Shown: piece by piece, positions 8,334 through 15,666 of the stretch
How positions within the stretch are numbered: the first letter of the stretch is position 1
Layout of the letters: each line of letters begins with the position of its first letter
Assembly (NCBI RefSeq): GCF_004524775.2
Contig: NZ_CP119081.1
Span: 1,054,001 to 1,118,000, forward strand
Length of the DNA stretch: 64,000 nt
Direction: 5' to 3'
Origin: Helcococcus ovis
GTDB lineage: Bacteria; Bacillota; Clostridia; Tissierellales; Peptoniphilaceae
Made by a program: the position numbers and the translations under genes
The notes under the pieces: generated by a model
Database searches by the model: none
What the model saw: the letters and a program-made list of their open reading frames with translations, nothing else
What the model was told of the DNA's origin: nothing

Positions 8334-10098
8334 TTTGACCTCCTATCTGCCAACTAACCGCTCTTTGATATTCATCCCAAAGCTTTTTATATTGACCATT
8401 TTTATCTAATAATTTTTTATGTTTGCCTTCTTCAACTATTTTTCCCTTATCAACTACTAATATTTTATCTACATCTACAACAGTTGAAAGCCTATGTGCA
8501 ATCATAAGGGTTGTTTTGTCCTTAGAAAGTTTTTTAAAAGATTTTTGTATTATATGTTCATTTTCAGGATCCGCAAAAGCAGTAGCTTCATCTAATATTA
8601 AAAGATCAGCATTTTTTAAAAATGCTCTTGCTATCGAAAGTCTTTGTGCTTCTCCACCGGAAAAATATACACCTTTTGTTCCATAAACAGTATTCAAACC
8701 ATCTTTTAAATTATCAACTATATCTTTTGAGCCTGAATCTAAAAGTGCTTGTTCTATTTCTTTATCAGTTGCATCTTCTTTTCCAATAAGCAGGTTGTCT
8801 CTTAAACTCATTTTAAAAAGTCTTGAATTTTGGAATACAAAGGAAATTTTATTCATTAAAGTTTGCTTGTCGTATTCTTTGATGTTAATTCCTCCAACAA
8901 AAATTTCTCCACTTTGAGGATCATAAAATCTTGCAGCAAGCTTAGCAATTGTTGTTTTCCCACCGCCTGAAGGACCAACAAGGGCTACTGTTTCACCTTT
9001 TTTAACCTTAAATGAAATATCATCTACAACAGTATTATCTTCATAAGCAAAAGATACATTTTTAAACTCTAAACTAATATCATTTCCTGACTTGTTTCCA
9101 TAATGCATTTCTTTATAATCTAAAATGTTTTCTATTTTATTCAGAGATGCTTCTGCAAAATAAGAATATTGAGATATAACGGCAGATCTCATAATAAACA
9201 CTCCGAAAGCAGGTCCAATTAAAAAATATATAATTGAATTGCCAATGACATGACGAACATCTCCCCTTGTATTTATAAGCATAATTGCTGTAGGTACCAA
9301 AAAAAAAGCTGTTGAACTTACTATAGATTCATAAATAGACATTTTGTTTTGCCATCTCATAGTCATTTTCATAACTATATTGGTCAGCTTCTTTATAAGC
9401 GAATAAAGTCTATCAAAACTTTCTATACTTTGTGCAAAAGTTTTTACTACAGGTATTCCTCTTACATATTCAACAGTCTCTGCCGATAAAGTTGACAGTC
9501 CCGTATAGTATTCCTCCTTATCTTCCTTAGCATCTTTTGTCATCATGGTAGTCATTAGTCCCATACCGATTAGCATTGGCACCAAGCTTACTATACCTAA
9601 TTTCCAATCAAATGCAAAAAAGAATACTAGAAGAACTAATGGAGTGATAAAAGTCATTGCCATATCGGGAAGTTGATGAGCTAAAAAAGAATGTGTCTCT
9701 GCCGCACCTGAAACAATAACATTTCTAATTCTCCCACTCTCTTTATTTTCAAAATATCCAAGAGGCTTATTCATCATTTTTTTTACATTAAGCTTAATAA
9801 TATTATCTTCCACTTCAAAAGCAAACACGTGAGATAAAATAAGTGCTCCCAAATATAATATTAATCCTCCCACTGCAAAGGCTACCCCATAAATTGCATT
9901 TTGTTTTATAATGTCAATTTGTATTCCCTTACCAAGTACAATACTGCTTATTATTTTATGAATATAAACCATAGGCATTAATACCATAATTCCTGATGCA
10001 GCAGACAAAAACATGGCAAGATAAAGCATAATATTTTTACTACCTGCGTATGGCATTAATCTTTTTAAAATTGATGTTTTCTTTTGCTTATCGTTCAA
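8326..10098 (-). CDS. ABC exporter half-transporter (AraC-linked pair, first subunit)
   Basis: 590 residues. Membrane domain about residues 20-320; ATPase domain with Walker A GPSGGGKTT, signature FSGGEAQRLSIARA and Walker B LLILDEATAFAD. The conserved Leu of the signature is replaced by Phe (YFSGGE), which hints at one degenerate site in the heterodimer. Start is TTG at 10098 with AAAGGAG nine bases upstream. It overlaps the second subunit by 8 bases and is divergent from the AraC gene across 220 bases of shared control region. Confidence 0.86.
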   Translation of the reverse strand: MNDKQKKTSILKRLMPYAGSKNIMLYLAMFLSAASGIMVLMPMVYIHKIISSIVLGKGIQIDIIKQNAIYGVAFAVGGLILYLGALILSHVFAFEVEDNIIKLNVKKMMNKPLGYFENKESGRIRNVIVSGAAETHSFLAHQLPDMAMTFITPLVLLVFFFAFDWKLGIVSLVPMLIGMGLMTTMMTKDAKEDKEEYYTGLSTLSAETVEYVRGIPVVKTFAQSIESFDRLYSLIKKLTNIVMKMTMRWQNKMSIYESIVSSTAFFLVPTAIMLINTRGDVRHVIGNSIIYFLIGPAFGVFIMRSAVISQYSYFAEASLNKIENILDYKEMHYGNKSGNDISLEFKNVSFAYEDNTVVDDISFKVKKGETVALVGPSGGGKTTIAKLAARFYDPQSGEIFVGGINIKEYDKQTLMNKISFVFQNSRLFKMSLRDNLLIGKEDATDKEIEQALLDSGSKDIVDNLKDGLNTVYGTKGVYFSGGEAQRLSIARAFLKNADLLILDEATAFADPENEHIIQKSFKKLSKDKTTLMIAHRLSTVVDVDKILVVDKGKIVEEGKHKKLLDKNGQYKKLWDEYQRAVSWQIGGQNE

Positions 10099-10224
10099 AA
10101 CAAAACTCTCCTTTCCTATTATTTTAATTTTTAGATATTAAATCCAAGATTTATTTTATCCCATTTAGTTTTCATTGGCACCATTGTATAAAACTCAGAT
10201 TTAAAAATCTCTTGCTTTATAAAC

Positions 10225-10281
10225 TTTATTGTATCATTGTATATTTCATGATACAATAAAAATAGACTATTTATGTCTATT
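10225..10281. promoter_or_regulatory. two inverted repeats in the ABC/AraC divergent control region
   Basis: A perfect 12-base inverted repeat (TTTATTGTATCA / TGATACAATAAA, 12-base spacer) spans 10225-10260. A second one (AATAGAC / GTCTATT) spans 10261-10281. They sit directly upstream of the AraC gene and are good candidates for AraC binding sites controlling both directions. Confidence 0.45.
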
Positions 10282-10318
10282 AGGGATAATGTCTAATCGG
10301 GCTAAAAGGAGAAATTAT

Positions 10319-11314
10319 ATGAAAGACTACTATAATTTTGTAAAAGAATATTTGGGAGTATCTGAATGTTTTGTTAATAAGAAATATTGTAATGTAGGAC
10401 ATACTTTTTGTGTAAATAATGATGAAATCGAAGGTTTATATTGGTTTTATGAAACTGAAAATTTTATAATTGATATACACGATTTCTTTGCAAAAAAAGA
10501 GATTATCCACACTAGTTTGCCGGATATAAAAAATTTTATGACTTTTTCATCTTCCTATATAATTAGTGCCAGCGGTGAAAGTTTTAATCCATATCAAACC
10601 TTATCCGCAAATTCTTTATATATTTTAGATATAGAAAATTTAGAAAAGAATTATCGTTTTTTATTACATGAAAATTCTACGTATCTTGGTATTGCTGTAA
10701 ATTTTAAACCGCAAATGATAAAAGACTGCCTATCTTCCATGAAAATTTCAAAGAATATTTCATATTCTCATATATTTCAAGATACCAAAGCCATTATTAC
10801 CAACTCCTTAGAACCTATTGCTAAAGATATTCTAAACTGCAAAATGGTCTCTCCGGCAGCAGAAATGTTTTTTGAGGCAAAAGCTAAAGAATGGATTAGC
10901 ATTGTAATAGATGCATTTTTAAATAAAAAAGAAATCCATATTTCTTCAGACGATAATATCGCACTTGAAAATGTAGCAAACTATCTTGATGATCATTACG
11001 CCTTGGATGTTTCACAAAAAACACTTGAAAAAATCGCTATGATGAGTGGCACAAAGTTAAAAAAATTATTTAAAGAAAAATATCAATGCAGTATTACCGA
11101 ATATACTCAGCGAAAAAGAATGAACATGGCAGAAAATCTTTTATTAAACTCAACCCTGAGAATACAGGATATTGCAGAAGCTGTTGGGTATTCTTCTCAC
11201 AGTAAATTCACTGCGTGTTACAAGAAATATAAAGGGATTTATCCTAAAGATGCCAAAAAATACTTATCTAGAAAAAATTCAACGACTGCTTGTATATATG
11301 ATGAAAATATTTAA
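10319..11314 (+). CDS. AraC family transcriptional regulator
   Basis: 331 residues from the ATG at 10319, chosen because AAAGGAG precedes it by six bases; an in-frame start at 10229 has no such site and would add residues unlike the family. The last 100 residues hold two helix-turn-helix motifs (LEKIAMMSGTKLKKLFKEKY; IQDIAEAVGYSSHSKFTACY) of the AraC/XylS type. The N-terminal part has no recognised ligand domain signature. It is divergent from the exporter pair at 6627-10098 and most likely its activator. Confidence 0.88.
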   Translation: MKDYYNFVKEYLGVSECFVNKKYCNVGHTFCVNNDEIEGLYWFYETENFIIDIHDFFAKKEIIHTSLPDIKNFMTFSSSYIISASGESFNPYQTLSANSLYILDIENLEKNYRFLLHENSTYLGIAVNFKPQMIKDCLSSMKISKNISYSHIFQDTKAIITNSLEPIAKDILNCKMVSPAAEMFFEAKAKEWISIVIDAFLNKKEIHISSDDNIALENVANYLDDHYALDVSQKTLEKIAMMSGTKLKKLFKEKYQCSITEYTQRKRMNMAENLLLNSTLRIQDIAEAVGYSSHSKFTACYKKYKGIYPKDAKKYLSRKNSTTACIYDENI

Positions 11315-11856
11315 TCCTGTGTTTGTAGAAATAATTATTGGACAGAATATATGTTATCTTACTGGAAATGATAATAAATTAGTTCCTTATTTAAAAGACA
11401 CTTTAGATAAATGACAAAATTCAATTATAGAAATTATTGAAAGTTAAAAGGTTGAAAGTTTTAATAATGTATCTAAGTTAATTTCATAAAATCTTATAGA
11501 ACAGTTAAAAATAAAATGGTAAGAAACTTTTATTTGTCTTACCATTTTTTATTTTATATATCCATACAACTCATCTTTAACAGTATTTTTCCTTGCATAT
11601 ATTTATCCGCAAGTATATACATTAATAATAACGGTAAAGAAATACTCAAACACATTAAAGTTGCTAAAAGAAATATCATATTAAAACTTTCATGTAAATT
11701 TAAAATATTTTCCTAATCTTATCTCCTAAAAATAAATATTTTCAATTTATTCTACTGTTAAAAAAATTACACTATATCTTAGAAATTTTATATATTTAAT
11801 TGCATCTATTTTAGTTTCATACAGTCTGATTAATACATTTAGTTTGAGATATTCCG
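11315..11856. other. intergenic region, about 540 bases
   Basis: No gene I can defend. Open frames exist (for example 11516-11716 plus) but lack ribosome binding sites and have an AT-skewed composition. One strong terminator hairpin lies at 11507-11556. The region separates the AraC gene from a damaged FeoA-like ORF and looks like decaying sequence. Confidence 0.5.
11507..11556 (+). terminator. intrinsic terminator downstream of araC-like gene
   Basis: Inverted repeat AAAATAAAATGGTAAG / CTTACCATTTTTTATTTT with a 14-base loop and T-rich flank. It lies about 190 bases after the AraC stop and could act in both directions. Confidence 0.6.
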
Positions 11857-12030
11857 TTATCGTACTCTACAATAAATAAAAATCGGTTGTTTTTTATAAT
11901 TTTGGATAACTTTAATATCACTTCCTACAGTTACTCCAATAGAAATAATTCGACTTTGAAAATGTGGTTCTCCAAGGATTTTTACTACTTTTGCCTTTGT
12001 GTTATTTTTCACTTCACTAAGCTTCTGCAT
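11857..12030 (-). pseudogene. FeoA-like protein, truncated by probable frameshift
   Basis: 57 residues starting at an ATG preceded by GGAGGAAAAAT. The reading (QKLSEVKNNTKAKVVKIL, then RIISIGVTVGSDIKVIQN) matches the SH3-like FeoA domain of ferrous iron transport, normally 70-80 residues. It stops early just after a TTTTT run. Shifting frame there reads on as FLFIVEYDNG and continues to a stop at 11817-11819, which supports a one-base slip. The Shine-Dalgarno is intact. No feoB is nearby. Confidence 0.5.
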
Positions 12031-12289
12031 ATTTTTCCTCCTTAATCATCCATTTTTTAATGTTAATGTCAACATAAAAATGTACAAAACTGATTATATA
12101 AGAATGCACATTTACTCCTCCCTTATATTTTTTCATTTAACCTCTTGACTTTTAATAGTTAGTCTTTCTTATAAAAAACATATTTATTTCTGATTCTGTT
12201 TTAGAATATAAATAGCTTTTTTGTTTCTGTCAATACTTTTTTAAATTTTATTTTTCTATTGTGTTTTTTTCGATTATATTATTAAAAGA
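12031..12289. other. intergenic region between FeoA-like ORF and XRE remnant
   Basis: About 260 bases of AT-rich sequence without a gene. It must contain divergent promoters, but I could not pick convincing -35/-10 pairs. Confidence 0.4.
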
Positions 12290-12305
12290 GAAACAAATTT
12301 GTTCC
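12290..12305. promoter_or_regulatory. near-perfect palindrome, candidate operator of XRE remnant
   Basis: GAAACAAATTTGTTCC is a 16-base near-palindrome placed just upstream of the Shine-Dalgarno of the XRE remnant. 14 of 16 bases recur at 13410-13425, next to the attachment-like site. This is the size and shape of a Cro/CI-type operator. Confidence 0.5.
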
Positions 12306-12321
12306 TAAGGAGGTGTTAAAA

Positions 12322-12788
12322 TTGAGTTTGGGTAAATTGATAAAGAAATTCCGTACGAACTTGATATTCGTACTCCTAAAGACGATGTCTTGGAAAAAAT
12401 TTCCGCTGTGCTTCATGTAAACAAAGAATATTTGAAAGAACCTGATTATCCCTACACGGAACATGATTTGATGAGATTTTTGTTTAAGCTGGACGACAGC
12501 ATTAAAGTGAAAATACGTCCTGTTATCCTAAATGATGAAGATCCTGAATACACTACCACAGGTATATATTTCGGCAGTGAAGCTATATTAAGAATTCGAA
12601 ATATGCTTGAACAGTGGCAGGAAATAAAAGAAAAGTATGAGAATAACGAAATTACCAAAGAAGCCTTGCAGGATTTGAAGGCAAACTATCCTGACAGTCT
12701 AAAAAAAAATTATGTTCCTTTTGAAAAAAGTAATATCAAACGCTTTCATAACTCTATGTCAGTTAAAGTTCCACCGGAAATAAAATAG
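12322..12788 (+). pseudogene. XRE-family regulator remnant, helix-turn-helix deleted
   Basis: A good Shine-Dalgarno (AAGGAGGTG) precedes TTG at 12322, which reads MSLGKLIKKFR, the usual first ten residues of an XRE repressor. The frame then fails. From 12348, in another frame, the sequence reads IPYELDIRTPKDDVLEKISA and continues to 12788 as the C-terminal part of such a regulator. The segment that should encode the helix-turn-helix (about 100 bases) is missing. Its tail (W....KEKYENNEITKEAL) resembles the tail of the intact regulator at 39319-39750, so this is probably the regulator of a former element of the same kind. Confidence 0.7.
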
Positions 12789-12796
12789 GCACAGAA

Positions 12797-12843
12797 AAAG
12801 CACATAACTGAAAGATTCTATGATCTTAAAGTCATGTGCTTTT
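12797..12843 (-). terminator. intrinsic terminator, copy 2 of the dispersed hairpin repeat
   Basis: Same stem as at 6416-6461 with one A-C/G-T change, and nearly the same loop. T-rich on both sides, so it could end the plus-strand remnant and the minus-strand gene at 12880-13254. Confidence 0.65.
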
Positions 12844-12879
12844 GTATAAAGTTTCACATTTAACGATTAATGATTTTCA

Positions 12880-13254
12880 CTATCCTCTAAAACCTATCTC
12901 TTTTGCAACTCTTTTTATCTGTTGAATAAAAGCATCATTTTGACGTTCATCTGACATATCTTTACTTGGAGTTGTTGCCCATCTGTATATTTGTTCGATG
13001 CTCCCATAGCCCCTTTTAAAGATTTTTGCATACTTTAAACAATTATATTTAGTTGGTGCATCTGTCAGTATGATTTTTAGTTCTTCATCCTTCCAGCTTT
13101 TTCCTTTATTTGATGTATCACGTAAATGTTCATTTTCTTTTTCAAATTCAATAATGATATTAGATACAAAATTCATTTTTTCATCAAATCCCATATCATC
13201 AATATTTCCACCCAATAAATCAAACATTCTTTCCTTATAATCATTCTTCTTCAT
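12880..13254 (-). CDS. hypothetical protein with a SANT/Myb-like helical segment
   Basis: 124 residues from ATG at 13254 (GGAGGAG upstream; an alternative start at 13299 lies before that site). Charged, soluble, helical. The region SWKDEELKIILTDAPT, then LKYAKIFKRGYGSIEQIYRW has the spacing of tryptophans and helices seen in SANT/Myb-like or homeodomain-like DNA-binding folds, but I do not recognise the family. It sits between the XRE remnant and the left attachment site and may be leftover cargo of an earlier element. Confidence 0.5.
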   Translation of the reverse strand: MKKNDYKERMFDLLGGNIDDMGFDEKMNFVSNIIIEFEKENEHLRDTSNKGKSWKDEELKIILTDAPTKYNCLKYAKIFKRGYGSIEQIYRWATTPSKDMSDERQNDAFIQQIKRVAKEIGFRG

Positions 13255-13409
13255 ATAAATAAATTCTCCTCCAATAAACAATTTATCTAAATTCAACAAC
13301 TCCCTTTTGAACTTACTTTTTCAACTTTTTAGTATCAAAATAGTATCACTCAGGAGTTTTTAGCAAAATCCAACCGTCAAAACGCACTGTTTTAAACAGT
13401 TTTATAACA

Positions 13410-13425
13410 GAAACATATTTGTTAC
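13410..13425. promoter_or_regulatory. operator-like palindrome beside attL
   Basis: GAAACATATTTGTTAC matches the palindrome at 12290-12305 at 14 of 16 positions and abuts the attachment repeat at 13427. Confidence 0.4.
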
Positions 13426-13426
13426 T

Positions 13427-13442
13427 CTACTCCCACTCAATA
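13427..13442. repeat. attL: direct repeat of guaA 3' end
   Basis: CTACTCCCACTCAATA matches the last codons and stop of guaA at 40217-40232 (CTATTCCCACTCAATA) at 15 of 16 positions. On the minus strand it reads IEWE-stop, as in guaA. The 3' end of guaA, with the core GAGTGGGA, is an established integration site for genomic islands. This is the left boundary of the island. Confidence 0.75.
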
Positions 13443-13549
13443 TGTCCTTTGATATTGTTTTGTATAAATGTCATAAAATCGAGGTTTTTTATATCGGTTT
13501 TAGCCTTATTATCCGTTTTATTTCTGTTTATCTGATTTTTTGCAAGCAT
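13427..13549 (-). CDS. small ORF ending at attL (IEWE-stop)
   Basis: A 40-residue frame from ATG at 13549 ends with KGHIEWE, the last four residues being those of guaA. It has no Shine-Dalgarno. It may be only the read-through of the att core, which has to encode a guaA tail to keep the gene intact after integration. Low confidence as a protein. Confidence 0.2.
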   Translation of the reverse strand: MLAKNQINRNKTDNKAKTDIKNLDFMTFIQNNIKGHIEWE

Positions 13550-13560
13550 ATTGCAAGCAA
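13541..13560. repeat. candidate integrase arm-binding repeats, left end of element A
   Basis: Two direct copies of TTGCAAGCA eleven bases apart, about 100 bases inside attL. A near copy (16 of 18 bases over the core) is found at 28270-28287 near the other end. Confidence 0.5.
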
Positions 13561-13598
13561 TAAGTTTATTAACAATATAACAACTTTAAAAGGCTTAT

Positions 13599-14585
13599 TT
13601 AATATTTTGCCGTCGGAAGATGTTTACCGATATACCCGATATATATTTTCTTTAAATTATCATCCGCCTCAAAATGTATCCTACCAGTATAATTTCCAGA
13701 AAAACTAATATGATTATAAAAATAAGAATATGAATCATCCGGTTTCTTAAATCTTCTCAACTCCTTTAATTTTGAATCATTTTTTACTGATACAGACTCA
13801 TCCCTAGCATTAAATCCTAAAATTTTTATATCAAAGCAATTATGTTCCTTGTAATAAACATCTAATTTCACTAGTCTTTTTATAATAGCATTAATATGAT
13901 TCATCCCTGGATCGTTATAAATTTGTTTTTTTACACTTTCGCAAAATATTAAATTAGGAAATAAGGATTCTCTTTTCTCCCAAAAGTCAAATCCCGATGT
14001 GATATTACTAAATTCATCTTCCCTGCACTCATATTTCAAAAATATAATCTTAGAATTGTCACATACATTAAAAATCTTTGTACTTTCTTCTTTTAGATCA
14101 TCCTGCTCTTCATCTAAAAATCTATAAGTCCCTTCAATATAATCATCAGAAAAAACATCTACTGTCTTAAGACTTAAAGCCTTACAATCTTCTTCTATTA
14201 CTTTGTGCAAAATTTTCGATCCATATTCCATTTCAGAGATTTTACAACAAAATTCTGATGTTGTTTCTTCATTTACAACTATGCTGTATTTGTCCATAGC
14301 TCTTTTCAAAAATATCTTGTGTTCTGACTTAACCCCTTCAGAATCATTTAACCATTTTTGAAAATTATAATTACAAGCAAAATCTATGCTTATTATACTT
14401 TGTAGACTTTCAATATCACCTTTATATCTTATAACTCCTTCTTTTTGTAGTAAGAACAATAATTCGACAAAAGTATTTATACACTCTTTGCTTGTATATT
14501 TATTAGGAATGTTCACTATATTTTTATCATAACTTAAATCATTCAAGATCAGTTTCATAGCATACCGTCCATTAAAATAATTCAT
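13599..14585 (-). CDS. hypothetical protein, third gene of DUF262/ATPase module
   Basis: About 328 residues (319 if translation starts at the ATG at 14558, which has a weak GGACGG upstream; the ATG at 14585 overlaps the ATPase gene by 14 bases). Soluble, no membrane segment. I do not recognise a family. The C-terminus (GRIHFEADD, then KKIYIGYIGKHLPT) has a beta-strand pattern reminiscent of small nuclease or RelE-like folds, but no catalytic set can be assigned. It is the last gene of the defence operon and could be the effector of the DUF262 plus DUF3696 module. Confidence 0.75.
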   Translation of the reverse strand: MNYFNGRYAMKLILNDLSYDKNIVNIPNKYTSKECINTFVELLFLLQKEGVIRYKGDIESLQSIISIDFACNYNFQKWLNDSEGVKSEHKIFLKRAMDKYSIVVNEETTSEFCCKISEMEYGSKILHKVIEEDCKALSLKTVDVFSDDYIEGTYRFLDEEQDDLKEESTKIFNVCDNSKIIFLKYECREDEFSNITSGFDFWEKRESLFPNLIFCESVKKQIYNDPGMNHINAIIKRLVKLDVYYKEHNCFDIKILGFNARDESVSVKNDSKLKELRRFKKPDDSYSYFYNHISFSGNYTGRIHFEADDNLKKIYIGYIGKHLPTAKY

Positions 14586-15666
14586 CTAACGCTTTATCCC
14601 ACTCATCAAAAAAACCATCTGGCCAGCTAGAAATACTACCATCATCTAATATGGCTGGAGATGATTTGCAATATTTTACAACTATCTCGTCATCTTTATT
14701 GTCTTGATAAAAAAAATTAAGTCTAACATCATTTTTATCAAGTTTTTTCTGTTTTACAGATAATCTAATTCCATTCAAAACATGATCACTATGTGTTTCT
14801 AAAATAATTTGCACACCTCCTGCACAGGCTCTTGATATTAATTCCCCTAATATTCGCTGTCCTCTTGGATGTAAGTGAGCTTCTGGATTTTCTAAAATTA
14901 TTAAATCACCGTCCGAAGCCTTCAATAAGCTAAGTACAATTGGAGCAGTATAGCTTAATCCAAAACCAACGTTTAAAGGTTTATGCTCCATTCCATAAAC
15001 ATCATAACCTATACCTACAATTCCAGCATCAATGTATTCTTTAGGATGTATTTTTATTCCAGGACTAAGCTCTGACATCCAAGCTTCAAATTGATATAGA
15101 ATTTCATGACTTTTACAGCTTCTATGGATGACATTATTATTTTTTACATTCTCATATTTATTTTTTTGTAAATAATCAGGAAAATACTCTCCTCTATAAC
15201 CAATTCTGTTTATACTTTGTGCCGAATCATCTGATTCATAATAACGGCGTGGACCAATTCTATCTGCAGATATATATTCAAATCTATCCGAAAAAAGATT
15301 TTTATTGCTCAATGTATCAGGCAGAATAGTTGGATTGTTTTTCACCTTCTGTATAGAACTGTCTTTTTCGTATTGATATTCCCAACTAAAGAATTCATTA
15401 TTATAGTTAATAGAAAATTTAATTGTTTCATTGTTGCTATTTCTATTAAGCACATCATATCCTGTACCTAAATTCACTAATTCACCATTCAGATGTAAAT
15501 ACTCATTTATACTATTATTTTTATATGCTTGTCTAAGAAGAAGTAATGATTGTATTATAGTTGATTTTCCCATACTATTTATTCCAGATAGTACATTTAA
15601 TTTTGATAATTCTAGATGAATTTCATCAAAACATTTAAAATTTTCTAAATATATGTTTTTTAACAT
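14572..15666 (-). CDS. DUF3696-family AAA/ABC-type ATPase
   Basis: 364 residues. N-terminal SMC/OLD-like half with Walker A-like GINSMGKST at about 30, an internal insertion, then signature-like region and Walker B DLIILENPEAHLHP followed by ETHSDHVLNGIRL. The C-terminal DGSISSWPDGFFDEWDKAL is the DUF3696 tail. Such ATPases (COG4938-like) are common sensors or motors in anti-phage systems. GGAGGTATAGG precedes the start, which overlaps the upstream DUF262 gene by seven bases; the downstream gene overlaps too, so the three are translationally coupled. Confidence 0.85.
   Translation of the reverse strand: MLKNIYLENFKCFDEIHLELSKLNVLSGINSMGKSTIIQSLLLLRQAYKNNSINEYLHLNGELVNLGTGYDVLNRNSNNETIKFSINYNNEFFSWEYQYEKDSSIQKVKNNPTILPDTLSNKNLFSDRFEYISADRIGPRRYYESDDSAQSINRIGYRGEYFPDYLQKNKYENVKNNNVIHRSCKSHEILYQFEAWMSELSPGIKIHPKEYIDAGIVGIGYDVYGMEHKPLNVGFGLSYTAPIVLSLLKASDGDLIILENPEAHLHPRGQRILGELISRACAGGVQIILETHSDHVLNGIRLSVKQKKLDKNDVRLNFFYQDNKDDEIVVKYCKSSPAILDDGSISSWPDGFFDEWDKALDELF

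Noticed and set aside
11172-11414. Frame overlapping the AraC 3' end and ending 11414
   Set aside because: Mostly a shadow of the AraC gene; the downstream part has no Shine-Dalgarno.
11516-11716. 66-residue plus-strand frame after the AraC gene
   Set aside because: No ribosome binding site, begins inside a terminator hairpin, AT-biased composition.
14597-14604. Copy of the 8-base core TCCCACTC inside the DUF3696 ATPase gene
   Set aside because: Lies in coding sequence (DEWDK) without the longer att match; chance occurrence.
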